Assembly (NCBI RefSeq): GCF_001619985.1
Contig: NW_017264201.1
Span: forward strand, 1,302,001-1,366,000
Length of the DNA: 64,000 bases
Reading direction: 5' to 3'
Source of the DNA: Xylona heveae TC161
Taxonomy: Eukaryota > Ascomycota > Xylonomycetes > Xylonales > Xylonaceae
Of this stretch, positions 46,701 through 57,447 are shown in pieces; the first letter of the stretch is position 1; every line of letters begins with the position of its first letter. The notes under the pieces are model-generated. The model did not search any database, was not told the DNA's origin, and was given only the letters and a program-made list of their open reading frames with translations. The position numbers and the translations under genes are program-made.

Positions 46701-49482
46701 TTCAGAGCTGGGGCCATGGGGAAATTCACGTACAAGGTGGGAGATGGAGTATCAGGGAGAGCTCACCCTTGAGGGTTATGTTGAAATGGCATGGTTGATG
46801 GGCCTTATAAAACGCAAACAGGGACCTGAGCAGTACGCAACGTCTTGGGTAGATACTGAATCTGAACAATCGATTGATGAAAGCGACATACCTGAGCGTT
46901 ACCATCAACGGATTATGAATCACTCAGGGATCCGGGTAATAGAGCCGGAGGGCTTGGGGGGGTATGACCCCAAAGCAAAAGAGATCTTGCAGGAGATTGT
47001 TGTGCAGAAAGACTTGCCTGTGTTTGATGCCTCAAAATCCGATGCAGAGGCTTATAAACGACGTCACGGCAATCATGTCACGATTTTTCCAAAAGATGAT
47101 GACTCCAACGAGTTCTCTGTACAAATTAAACAGGGTGCGCAGCTACTTGTACCTAAGGCCATACCGTTTGACCGCAGAGTCGCTGGACAGCTGCCTAAGG
47201 GCTGGAACGCACAACGATACGGCATACCAGAGGACATCATCTCTCAGGTAGACCCGATTACACTTTATATTCTTTGTTGCGTCGCAGAAGCATTTCTCAG
47301 TGCTGGTATCAAGGATCCTTTTGAACTGTATCAGCATGTTCATCTCACCGAGATTGCAAATTGCCTGGGCACCGGAGTAGGCGGGCTGACATCGATGCGT
47401 GGTGTATATCGTGATCGTTATATGGGAAAGTCGATCCCCAATGATATCTTACAGGAGTCATTCCAGAATTCTCATGGGGCTTGGGCAAATATGCTTCTCT
47501 TAGGGGCAACGGGTCCGATTCGTTCACCGGTGGGCACCTGCGCCACTGGGGTAGAATCTCTTGACAGTGGTTGTGAAGCAATCAGGTCCGGTAATGCCAA
47601 AATAGCAATTGTTGGTGGGTCAGACGATTTCCAAGAGGAGCTGTCTTACGAGTTTGCAAACATGAAAGCTACTACTAGTTCAGAGGAACAACTTAAGGCT
47701 GGCAGAAACCCAAAGGATATGTCCCGACCCATGACCTCGTCTCGCGCAGGGTTTATCGAGTCAGCTGGATGCGGTGTTCAGGTTCTCGCCACAGCAGAGC
47801 TTGCCTTAAGGCTAGGCCTACCCATCTATGGCATCGTAGCCTATAGCCAAATGGCAGGGGATACCGTTGGCCGTTCAGTTCCGGCTCCGGGAAAAGGTGT
47901 CTTGACAGCCGCCAGAGAAGCCTCTGGGAGAATTCCTGTACATTTAGATTCCCATCGTTCTGTTTTCGACAAAGATGAAACCCGGATCAGAGAATGGCGT
48001 GCGGCAAAATTTGTCGCAAAGGCCAATGAACAGCCCACCAGTCTCGAAGACTCTGTCAATGCACTGGCAAACATAGAGTTGCGGGATCACCGAAGCCCAT
48101 GTCCGTGTCACCTTAGGGGCTTGGATCATCGAATTTCCCCGATCAGGTCTGCGCTGGCCATCTGGGGTCTTACAATCGACGACATTAACATGGCATCACT
48201 CCACGCTACATCCACCAAGGCAAATGATAAGAACGAGCCGGAAGTTTGGAATCAGATGATGGATCATCTCGGCCGGTCTGTAGGAAATCCGCTTCTCTGC
48301 ATAACACAGAAATATCTTACTGGACATCCCAAGGGTGCTGCGGGGTCTTGGATGCTGAATGGAGGCCTTCAGGTCCTACAAACAGGCATCATCCCCGGAA
48401 ATCGCAACGCAGACAATATTGATAGCGCACTGCAACACTTTGAGCATCTTGTCTTTCCTTCACGTACAATTCAAACAAGCAACGGAGTAAAGAGTTTCAT
48501 GATGACCTCGTTTGGATTTGGTCAAAAAGGTGGCTTGGCCCTTTTAGTGGCACCCAGATACCTTTTCGCAGCGATTAATGAAGACGAATATCTTTGTTAT
48601 AAGACAAGGGCAAAGAAACGGTTTCAACAAGCCGATAGTGCCTTTGTCAATCGACTTTTGAACGAAAATATCGTTCAAGTTAAGGAAAAACCAGCTTGGT
48701 ATAAGACAGGCCCAGAGCTTGTTTTTCTGGACCCAGAGGCACGCGTCAGTCGAGGAGAAGATGGTAAATTTTTCTTTGATCCAGAAAACTTACACCCACT
48801 TACTCCGGTAAGTATGGACTGCAGCGTTGGATTAAAAAGTAACAGGCACTATACTGTGTCTTTTTCCCAGGACACCTCACAAACATTGCAACTCGATAGT
48901 TTACAATCGGAACTGCCTTTGAATAATGGTAATCTGCAGCAACCAGACGCTTTCAAAAAGTCCGCCGATATTCAATTTGAAAAGGAGGCCCTACTTTTGC
49001 AAAAAACACAAGCTACATTGCAAGCAAACCTAGGACACTTGGATCATATTACGACCGGGATAGATTTGGAAAATATATCCTCCGTGCCATCTACAAACAA
49101 AGTGTTTGTAAGAAACAATTTTACTCTCCTAGAAAGGGACTATTGTGCTAAAGCACCAAATCCTGCTGCCTCTTTAGCAGGGAAATGGAGTGCCAAAGAA
49201 GCCGTCTTCAAGAGCTTGCAGATACCATCACTAGGTCCAGGTCAATTTCTTCAAGACATTGAAATACAAAATGACAACAGCGGTCGTCCAATTGTAAAGG
49301 TAAGTACTGTGTTATATAGTTAACTGGGGAGATTTATATGCTTACACAAAGGTATCAAGCTTCATAAGGGCGTCCTTGAAATTGCAAGGGAAGAGGGGAT
49401 ACAATACATAAATGTTAGTATCACACATTCAGAAGATGTGGTTGTGGCTGTGGCTATTGCCGGTCGGAGCAAAACAATGTGA
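43786..49482 (+). CDS. Fatty acid synthase alpha subunit, secondary-metabolism type
   Basis: Five exons (43786-43874, 43932-43958, 44012-44442, 44498-49299, 49360-49482) give 1823 aa. Domain order follows fungal FAS alpha. First comes the end of the malonyl/palmitoyl transferase with VIEIGPSTTLTNIAKRTL. Then come the acyl-carrier domain with the phosphopantetheine Ser in LSGGKSTLQNEIVGDL (about 185) and the ketoreductase with KTALVTGAGKSSIGAEIV (about 577). The ketosynthase follows, with its Cys in PVGTCATGVESLDSG (about 1197) and His in HATSTKAND and TGHPKGAAGSW. Last is the phosphopantetheinyl transferase from about 1704 (GIDLEN, AGKWSAKEAVFKSL). It forms a hetero-dodecamer with a beta subunit. 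Its place beside citrate-synthase and CAD-like genes marks it as a dedicated FAS making a short or medium acyl chain. All catalytic residues are intact. The beta-subunit gene is not in the window. Confidence 0.95.
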
Positions 49483-49745
49483 ATTCTCTTTAAAAGTATT
49501 TCTATTAGATAGCCAATGTACTAGGGTGTGTACAGATTCAATTACGTTTATAGGACCTTTTCAATTCATATTTTTTTTTGCACCTTTAGTCCTTCTAGCA
49601 AGCGTATTGTATTTTCTGATAACTTATTTTGACTCCTTTAGTTGCAAAAACACACTTGCTGAATCGTGCTATAAACATGGAAAATGTAATCAATTGTATC
49701 AAAAGCCCAACAGGCAGTCTATTACACCAATTACTTGGGTACTTT

Positions 49746-51058
49746 TCAAGGGCCCCTCAGTCTACAAAGCACCCGAGCTGCACCGCCTTTTCCAACAGCC
49801 CAGATTTGCTCTCCATCTCTGCCAGCGAAGGCCAGATTGGCCACAGTAAAATTCGTCAGAATTCGTGCAATTAGTTTCCCATTTGGAGCAAGAATATCTA
49901 GTCCATGTCCGGCTGCCGTGATCAAATAGCCATTCCTACTGACTTTGATGCCATCTGGCACATATTCAATTGCTTGGTAGATGGCCCTTTTATTTCGCAG
50001 ACTACCATCTTCAGCATCGACATCAAAGGCATATACTGTTCGGGGGCCGGTACTTTTATACTGTAACGGTTTCCCAACACCAGATGGGCTGCCAGCGCCA
50101 GTGTCTGTCAAGAACAAAGTTGAGCCTGACAGAGAGAATGAGATACCGTTGGGTTCCTGGAGGGACGATTCGACCATAGTAACTTCGCCTGTTGATGGTG
50201 TAAATCTGTATGTCGCAGTCTGCAGCTGAGGCGCCTCCGAGTTGACACCTGTTGAATGGGCATAGTCTTGAACATGGAGAAACTTTGTTAGTTTACGCTT
50301 ACCAAGCTATTCTTGCAATTCGCTGCTCTCTTTATTCGCTCATGTTCAATTCAGTTCAACTCACCATTATCTGTAAACCACACGTCACCAGCGGGCGAGA
50401 TGTCTAAATCGTCCACGCTATTGAAAAAGTAACCATAGTAATTGTTCAGCAGAGCTGTACTATGTCCAGACGAAATGTTCAGCGTATATATACCCGGTCG
50501 GATTGGCATAGAACCAAGCTTCTCGCTGCCACCTAACGTTGCATAGTATATCAAGCCGTCGCGATACCGTGCCCCAGCTCCCGCATAGATGGGGGGTTGA
50601 GCCATGCGCTGTGACAATGTCGGCGGGTCATTCGTGAGGTCAACCACTAGTTGGTAGAGATAGTCTTTTTCCAGTCGAGACATGTATAGCTCATTCGTCT
50701 CCGGAACATACACTGGGCCCTCGTGTGTAACCTCTGTCAGCTCAAACATAAAGTCCAATCGTGGACTTGGCCCAAGGATATCAGGTCCCATGTGAGGATC
50801 GAAAAGGACGAAATGAGCTTGCTGCACTGCCTGAAAGGAATGATCATCGGGCATCTGGATGGTGGGGTATGTATCGGCATCTCCGATCACATCGTGAACT
50901 TCGCGTTTGAAACCTGGGGATAAAACACTGCCATGATTGTTCACACAGACCACAGACGGAAATGAATAGCCTGGACAGGAATTTATTACAGGAGAGATGC
51001 TCAACACGCTGGAATTTCCGTACATACTCGGCGACATAGAAAATGCTTGTTGACTCAT
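49746..51058 (-). CDS. SMP-30/gluconolactonase-type lactonohydrolase
   Basis: Two exons (50365-51058, 49746-50266) give 404 aa if translation begins at the ATG at 51058. A six-bladed beta-propeller lactonase is indicated by NNHGSVLSPGFKREVHDVIG, PDDHSFQAVQQAHFVLFDP, VTHEGPVYVPETNELYMS, YYGYFFNSVDDLDISPAGD with VWFTDN, and QEPNGISFSLSGSTLFLTDT. Calcium-binding Glu, Asn and Asp residues lie in these blocks. The enzymes open or close lactones of sugar or polyketide-like acids. Fungal members usually have a signal peptide. Here none is evident at this start, and an upstream exon may be missing: a good donor, branch site and acceptor occur at 51059-51097, but I could not fit the phase. In this cluster it may process a gamma-lactone form of the product. 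Confidence 0.83.
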
Positions 51059-51326
51059 GTTTAGTACACAGGTCTGGGGACTGGCCACCTTACCATTAGT
51101 GATGCCAGTACAGCAACCTTATGGGCCCGGTGGATCACAATAGTGGAAAGGTGATTAAGAACAAGCATACAAGTCTGATGCGAATCCCGTTCGGCATATC
51201 GGATATCCACCACAGCAGCAGCATGGTTAACATCGGAATTTTGAACCTCCGTGAGAGAATACTTTAACAATGCGGCGGATATGATATCGAAGAGTGTGAA
51301 AAAGGAAGGTATCAATTCACGACACA
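51059..51326. promoter_or_regulatory. Short divergent promoter of lactonohydrolase and decarboxylase
   Basis: The 268 bp between the two start codons force co-regulation. A GCGGCGGATATGATATCGAAG stretch lies near 51271-51291. A similar GATATC(A/G) followed by a CGGAAG or GAAG core recurs just upstream of the ligase gene near 53339-53357. This hints at, but does not prove, a shared site. Confidence 0.4.
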
Positions 51327-52781
51327 ATGACTGGGTCCCTTCAAGAGGCTGCTACTGAGCCAACCGCGAGCTTAAGCAAATGGGTTGAGCACTTGGACGC
51401 AACCACGATCCCTCCGGACGTCCTCGAGCGCGCCAAATACTTAATCTTGGATGGCATTGCATGTGGCCTCGTTGGTGCTCACGTGCCCTGGTCAGAGCAA
51501 CTTGCAAATGCCGTTCGTCAATATGAGCCCAGAGGAAAGTGTAGAGTCATTGGATATGAGGACCACTACGGACCGCTGGCAGCTGCTCTACTCAATGGTG
51601 CCTTTATCCAGGCCACGGAACTGGACGACTACCACAGCGGTGCACCCCTTCATTCAGCCAGTGTAATTCTCCCGGCTCTTCTGGCCGCGACTGATGCGGC
51701 CGTGGCACCAGACCCAATATCGGGCCTTTCTCTCTTGGTTGCAGCCATTGCGGGATTCGAAACCGGGCCTCGCATCGGTCACGCGCTATACGGCTCGGAT
51801 CTACTGTCGCGTGGATGGCATTCTGGGCCCGTATTTGGCAGTCCCGCTGCTGCGACAGCGACGTCAAAGTTACTGGGTCTGAATGCCAAGCAGATCGAAT
51901 CGGCCATTGGCATCGCCGCTACCCAAGCGGGCGGGCTTATGTCTGCCCAGTACGAAGGGATGATCAAAAGAGTTCAGCATGCATTTGCCGCAAGGAACGG
52001 CCTTTTTGGGGCGCTGCTCGCGCGGACGGATTACCTTGGAATCGAAAAAGTGTTGGAGAGACCATATGGTGGCTATCTGGCTATGTTTTCTGCCGGTAAT
52101 GCACGAGATCCGCCCTACCTCCTGAGTGAGATCACTAAGCAGCTTGGCGATCTGTGGCATACACAACGTATTCGGATCAAATTATACGCGTGCGTGGGAG
52201 GCTGCCATGGTCAGATTGAAGCCCTGGAGCAGCTACAGCAATCTTATCCTCAGCGTTTTGCGGCTACGGCCTTAGGTCAGATCAGACGCATCACCGTATG
52301 GCTGTCGGCCCCAATACATGCCCATGATGGCTGGTTTCCAGAACAACGCCCCTTAACCACCACCGGTGCTCAGATGAATGCCGCATACATTGGGGCGGTA
52401 CAGCTTATAGATCGTCAGGTGCTGCTGAGCGAGTTTGCGGAACAGTCATTGAATCGTGCTGAGATCTGGGACATTGTTGATAAAACAGAGTGTCTTCACT
52501 CGTCAGACTTTGATCTGCCAGACCGGATCTGTGGAGCTCGAGTGCGTGTGCAGTTTCAAGACGGGTATGCTGTCGAGAAAACAGTCTACCAACCCAAAGG
52601 ATTCGATCCCCCGACCACAAACGAGGAGATTTACCAAAAATGGCGGCGCTTGGTTTCCAGTGTGCTAACCATAGAGCAGCGGGAAGCCATTGAGCATACT
52701 ATTTTGAAGTTGGAGGAGCTTCAAGATGTCCGAATATTGACGGCCATGCTATCAATCTGTGTTAGAAATCCATTGGGCTAA
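51327..52781 (+). CDS. PrpD-family decarboxylase, cis-aconitate decarboxylase (CadA)-like
   Basis: This is a single-exon gene of 484 aa. The MmgE/PrpD family includes 2-methylcitrate dehydratase and the itaconate-forming cis-aconitate decarboxylase of Aspergillus terreus. From memory of CadA, this protein shares long blocks with it: VLERAKYLILDGIAC, PWSEQ, FIQATELDDYHSGAPLHSAS, YGSDLLSRGWHSG, MIKRVQHAFAARNGL and RIKLYACVGGCHG. The Asp, His and Lys of the active site lie in those blocks (His about 103 and 109, Lys about 214). It is 484 aa against 490 for CadA. In this cluster it would decarboxylate an alkylaconitate to an alkylitaconate. A dehydratase activity on alkylcitrate cannot be excluded, and no second PrpD gene is visible to share the work. 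Confidence 0.9.
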   Translation: MTGSLQEAATEPTASLSKWVEHLDATTIPPDVLERAKYLILDGIACGLVGAHVPWSEQLANAVRQYEPRGKCRVIGYEDHYGPLAAALLNGAFIQATELDDYHSGAPLHSASVILPALLAATDAAVAPDPISGLSLLVAAIAGFETGPRIGHALYGSDLLSRGWHSGPVFGSPAAATATSKLLGLNAKQIESAIGIAATQAGGLMSAQYEGMIKRVQHAFAARNGLFGALLARTDYLGIEKVLERPYGGYLAMFSAGNARDPPYLLSEITKQLGDLWHTQRIRIKLYACVGGCHGQIEALEQLQQSYPQRFAATALGQIRRITVWLSAPIHAHDGWFPEQRPLTTTGAQMNAAYIGAVQLIDRQVLLSEFAEQSLNRAEIWDIVDKTECLHSSDFDLPDRICGARVRVQFQDGYAVEKTVYQPKGFDPPTTNEEIYQKWRRLVSSVLTIEQREAIEHTILKLEELQDVRILTAMLSICVRNPLG

Positions 52782-53390
52782 AACAATATGAAGCATTCTA
52801 CGGTAGACTAAAGCACTGACATTTCGCGAGTTCCTCAGAACAACCTGGACGGATAATTCTATAGATGGTAGCAACAAGCTCAACACCTAACATGGGAGAC
52901 TTTGTTTTTTTATGCACCCAATGAGCGCTTTTATTGTACTTGTCTTCGTCCCTGCTGGACGAGGGTACGTAAATTAAGACTCGGTCAAATGTCAGCTGGC
53001 GAACCGATAGAAAAACTAATAAAAGACTTTTCATGCTCACAGGTACTTCTAGTCATTTTAGTCACTCTCACTGATTTTTTTGGATTATCCCATAAAATGG
53101 CATTGCAATGTTCTCGGCATAGGAATTTCCTGTTGGCTGATGTGATCTGGGTTCCGTCGCGGTGCAGTTATTTCGCAATTCCGAAATCCCGAAAAGAATC
53201 ATCAATTGCTGCACCCATCTGGAACAGCATTATGCCGTGTACACAGAAAAAAATAAATACTTCAGGAAGCACGTTGGTGTCGTTGAGAAAAAATTATTTA
53301 GAAGTTACTTTCGCACACGCATAACGAAGCTCATATAGCGATATCATTCGGAAGATCTAAAAGAATAAATTATCAGCTCAGATCACAACC
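52782..53390. other. Intergenic, promoter of the ligase gene
   Basis: The 609 bp between two plus-strand cluster genes have no convincing gene. The open frame at 52902-53324 has no family features. Confidence 0.6.
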
Positions 53391-54671
53391 ATGGCTGATC
53401 CACTGCACCTCGTTCTCCAAGAGCTCGTGAAGTTTGTCCGCGCCAACTCGCCTTATTATCGCGAACTGTACAAAACTCTAGAGCCCAATGTTTCCGATCT
53501 ACAAAAGCTTCCTGTGATCCAGAGCGAACAGTTTTGGGAAGCCAACACTGTGAACAACAACCGTCTCCTGACTGGGCCCATAATTGATGGTGGCATTTAT
53601 GCCAGTGGAGGGACAACGGCGACACCAAAGATCTCCTATTATACTAGGGACGAGCTCCGGCGCCTTGTGCAAGCGTTGACCATTGGACTCGTACGCTCCG
53701 GAATCATGCCCGGCGACCGCATAGCCAATCTGTATAACGCAGGAGATCTGTATATGGGGTTTCTGCTCCAGATACTGTCCCTTCAAGAGTTCTCGATACC
53801 AAACGTCAACCTCCCAATCACAGGAAATATCGCGGCACAAGCAATTGTCAACCATCTAAAGATCTTAAAGGCAACGGTCATTTTCACCAACACGACGACG
53901 CTTTTGCGAGTGGCCGACCATATCTTGCAAGCCGGTTCGCCAAACGAGAACATCCGTTTGATTTTGTTTGCGGGAGAGTCTATGTATCGGGATCTCCAGC
54001 CACTCTTGAAGCGTGCATTCCCTCAGGCTAAAGTTGGCCCGCTCATGTTCTGCTCTGTGGATGCAGGAATGATTGCCCTACCGATCAAACCTCTCACAGA
54101 GGATGCGATTGATACGGATGCTACATATGTCGTCAACTCCCCCTCTATCATTCTTGAGCTCTTGGACGACAACGATAAGCCTATAGTTCAGTCTGGTCAT
54201 CCCGGTCGTGTTGTGATCACAGACTTGACCCGCAGGTTGCAGCCAGTGATCCGCTACCCAATGGGAGACGTTGGAGAATGGGTTGACTTCAACGCCCAGA
54301 CCTTTGCCGTCCGAGGACGCGATGCCGTCGCTGTCAAGGTCAGCACCGTTATCCTGGAACTGCCACTTCTGCGAAAAGTTCTTGCTGAGACGTTGGGAGA
54401 CACCGTTCTCACATTGTTTCAAACGGTGATACGACGGAGAGAAAACCGCAACCAGGTGATCTTCCGCATTGCAAATGGCAAAGAGCCACCGAATCCAGAA
54501 TTGGTGGAAAAGGAAATACATGCAAAGCTGGCAAAACTACGTCCCCAATATGAGTACAATGTGGCACAGCACAATATTTTCCCAATTAGCTGCGAATGGG
54601 TCGGAATTAAGGAGCTGCAATTCAATGTGCGGACTGGAAAGCTGAAGGATATTATTGACGAGCGTTATTGA
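53391..54671 (+). CDS. PaaK-like adenylate-forming enzyme (acyl-CoA ligase candidate)
   Basis: This is a single-exon gene of 426 aa. The AMP-binding P-loop is YASGGTTATPKISYY (about residues 67-81). LFAGESMY and IRYPMGDVGEWV carry the later adenylate-binding Glu and Asp, and a small C-terminal domain with FNVRTGKLKDII follows. The order and the short length match the phenylacetate-CoA ligase (PaaK) branch rather than the 550-aa fatty acyl-CoA ligases. These enzymes activate a carboxylic acid with ATP and pass it to CoA or another acceptor. In the cluster it could activate a free fatty acid for the citrate synthase, or the final di- or tri-carboxylate. The usual Gly-Arg-x-x-(Asp/Glu) hinge reads RGRDAVAVKVS, so the hinge is present but atypical. 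Confidence 0.82.
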   Translation: MADPLHLVLQELVKFVRANSPYYRELYKTLEPNVSDLQKLPVIQSEQFWEANTVNNNRLLTGPIIDGGIYASGGTTATPKISYYTRDELRRLVQALTIGLVRSGIMPGDRIANLYNAGDLYMGFLLQILSLQEFSIPNVNLPITGNIAAQAIVNHLKILKATVIFTNTTTLLRVADHILQAGSPNENIRLILFAGESMYRDLQPLLKRAFPQAKVGPLMFCSVDAGMIALPIKPLTEDAIDTDATYVVNSPSIILELLDDNDKPIVQSGHPGRVVITDLTRRLQPVIRYPMGDVGEWVDFNAQTFAVRGRDAVAVKVSTVILELPLLRKVLAETLGDTVLTLFQTVIRRRENRNQVIFRIANGKEPPNPELVEKEIHAKLAKLRPQYEYNVAQHNIFPISCEWVGIKELQFNVRTGKLKDIIDERY

Positions 54672-54993
54672 TTAAGATGATTTCACTGCTGCTAGTACAT
54701 GTGCATGTTTGATGAGCACCATTTTAAGAGAACTCGGAATATAATGCTGGAGGCCATCTACCAAAAGGCCGATACTAGCTCATGTTCAATAATACTCTCG
54801 GAATTTTGGAAATCCGAGATCAGAACCACCGTGTAGGAAGTGTTCATCCTATCTAAAGACGGGGTTCCTATTAATAATACACAAGCAATTTTAAATATAT
54901 TTGCACTTCGTTTCCCTGACGTAGTAATTTATATGGTCACAGGGTGATAGATTAATTAAGTCTGTTGTATCCTGGCTATTCTATGCCACCAGC
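54672..54993. other. Intergenic
   Basis: A 322-bp AT-rich spacer with no gene; it probably holds the terminator of the ligase and the promoter of the transporter. Confidence 0.6.
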
Positions 54994-56683
54994 ATGTCTA
55001 TCACTGTGCGCACCCCGCTATTGAGAAATGAGCATGTATCATCTCAGTTACGAGTAAGCTCCTCTCCGCCCTATATTTGTTTGATAGGCAATGTTAGGGG
55101 TAGGAATTAATATTTATAAAATTAACAGGAATGGGATGATCCACGCAAATGGTCTGCAGTTCGAAAATGGACTCTTGCAATACTCGTCTCAAATTATGCT
55201 GTCATGGGTCCTGTTTCTGCTTCTATGGTTGTCACGAGTATAAAAGAGATCTCGGCAGACTTGAATCTACACTCCGAAGTGGCCTCGCAATTGTTAGTTG
55301 GAATTTTTGTGCTGGGACTGAGCTTGGGGCCTCTTTTCATGGCACCTCTGAGTGAGGTCTATGGTCGCTGTCGGGTTCTAAATACAGGCCATGCCTTATT
55401 CCTTGTTGTAAACATTCTGTCTGCTTTGGAGACAAATGGAAAAAGATTCTTGCTGCTACGGTTTTTCGGAGGATTTGTTGGTAGCAGTCCGAATGCAGTA
55501 TGTCCATTTCATGTTTACGCTCCTATGCTGTCTAGCTAACTGACTACTCACAAAGATTGGCACTGGAATATTGAGTGACCTCTGGAGCAACGAAGATCGA
55601 GGACATTCCCTGGCAGTTTATACCTTTCTTCCTCTCGCAGGACCTGCCATCGGTCCCATCATGGCACAATTGATCCTCGAGAAGGCGTCGTGGAGGTACA
55701 TCTTTTGGGCAAGCTCTTCTTTTATCGGGGCAACCTTACTGGTTGGAATCTTCCTCTTGCAAGAGACGTTTGCTCCTGTGCTCCTGAGAAAGCATTCAGA
55801 GCAATGCATAAGACCAGGTCATCCAACCCGTTGCAATGTCGAGCATCCCTTCAACAAAAGTAGTGATAGAATCACATGGTATGCACTACTTAAGCAGGAG
55901 ATGTCTCGTCCATTCATTCTGCTTGGGAGTCAACCGATCATCCAGATTCTGGCTTTGTATATTGGCTATCTATTTGGATTGAACCAGTTGACTATAGCAA
56001 CTTACCAGTCTCTCTGGACCACATCATATCGAGAACCCAAAATAACGGCCTCGTTGCATTATATTTCGATCGCACTAGGTTTTATTCTTGGTTGCCAAAT
56101 TGGCGGACCCATCAATGACAAGGTTAGGATACCCTTTCTATCCACATTTCGTCTCAAAAAAAAGGGGGTTCATGCTTCTTTTCTGCCAGAATTTTTAATC
56201 ATGTTTGACGTTATTTTGTACCAGATATATGCAGCTCTGAAGCGCAAACACGGAATTGGCCTCCCTGAATTCCGTACTACGGCGATGATCATTGCCTCAG
56301 TTTTTGTTCCAATTGGCCAGATTCTTTACGGCTGGACCGCACAAAGGACTTGTTATTGGATTTTTCCTGACATCGGAATCGTTATCTATTCTTTTGGTCT
56401 GATCATAGGCTACCAGTGTATCCAATCTTATGTTCTTGATTGCTACCCCACTTACTCTGCATCGGCAATTGGGGCTCTTAGCTTTCTACGGGCCCTTGCA
56501 GGCTGCGCCTTTCCGGTTTTAGGGCCTCCACTATATCGTGCACTCGGTTACGGGTGGACTAGTTCATTGCTAGCTGCAGTTGCAATACTAGTGGGTTTAC
56601 CTGCGCCGATGTTGCTCAATGCGTGGGGTCCGCGACTCCGCAGGCTGAGTCCATACGCGGCTGGAGAAACAGTGAATCTATAG
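54994..56683 (+). CDS. MFS transporter, DHA1 drug:H+ antiporter type (first cluster transporter)
   Basis: Four exons (54994-55053, 55129-55497, 55556-56122, 56225-56683) give 484 aa. The last intron (102 bp) is in frame and free of stops, so an uncorrected reading adds 34 false residues. Removing it gives GGPINDKIYAALKRKHG, the usual DHA1 loop. WDDPRKWSAVRKW opens the first helix. PLSEVYGRCRVLNTG is the loop 2-3 signature, GFVGSSPNA ends helix 4, and PLAGPAIGPIMAQLILEKAS is motif C, typical of antiporters. It is likely a plasma-membrane exporter of the cluster product or a self-protection pump. Confidence 0.87.
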
Positions 56684-57447
56684 TTGTCAAGTTCGCATTT
56701 GGCATGCTAAAGATCGATGGGCAATGGTGCCATGGATATGTGCCTTTTCATCCATCAGAGTGGCTCTACACAACCACTAGGAGTATATGACTTCAATGTC
56801 TACACAGAAAGTCAAGTTGATCGAAGAAAAGAAGAGCAAGCCTTCCAGCAATACTAGCTTCATACATTGTTTCACTTCTTCTCATTTACAAGAGGTTCTG
56901 TCTTTGATATTGCACGATGCTACTCGTCAAAGCCTGTTGTGTTTCTTGGATAGAGTGGGTCTTTTCCTTTCATAGCTCCTCAATATTTCTCGACTAAGGT
57001 AATTACGGTCAGACACGGAGCGTGTCGATCTTTAATGCAAAATGTTACACAGTGGACAAGAATATGCCCATATAGTTGTGTCAATATAAACTTGTGTTGA
57101 TTAGCATTAAATCTATCGTATAATGTTATTCTCTTTCTTCTGCTTCATTAGCTATTGTTCGCCAGAATTTGTAATCTGAATATCCGGTCTCGCTTCGGAA
57201 AAACACAACACCGTGCAACAGCGAATAAGCAGCGATCAATCCAGCATAACATTCTATAGACGCGCGCTAAGAGCGCCTCCCGCAACTTTCTCCCTCCGTT
57301 AAGCGCGATAGGTATGTTTACAAAGGCCTATATAGGAGGGACTGAGCCCGCTAAAGTCATGATGTGGCCCCTGATTTATCAAAAGTCTCATTTTCCCGAG
57401 TTTGATTCTTGTCTATTAGCTTTTGGCGGGTTGAGCGGGGCTATACA
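56684..57447. other. Intergenic between two MFS genes
   Basis: A 764-bp spacer without a supported gene. A GCGCGC-rich hairpin-like stretch lies near 57260-57310 just upstream of the second transporter. Confidence 0.55.

Noticed and set aside
44533-49323. FAS alpha as a single-exon 1596-aa gene
   Set aside because: The open frame begins with TTG and ends in an intron. Adding three upstream exons and one downstream exon restores the transferase remnant, the start of the carrier domain and the end of the PPT domain.
51327-52781. Calling this gene 2-methylcitrate dehydratase
   Set aside because: The visible blocks resemble cis-aconitate decarboxylase more closely, although both belong to the PrpD family.
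52902-53324. 140-codon open frame between decarboxylase and ligase
   Set aside because: No family features; most likely promoter and 3' untranslated sequence.
57250-57320. Possible tRNA because of a GC-rich hairpin
   Set aside because: No T-loop (TTCRA) or anticodon arm pattern can be folded from it.
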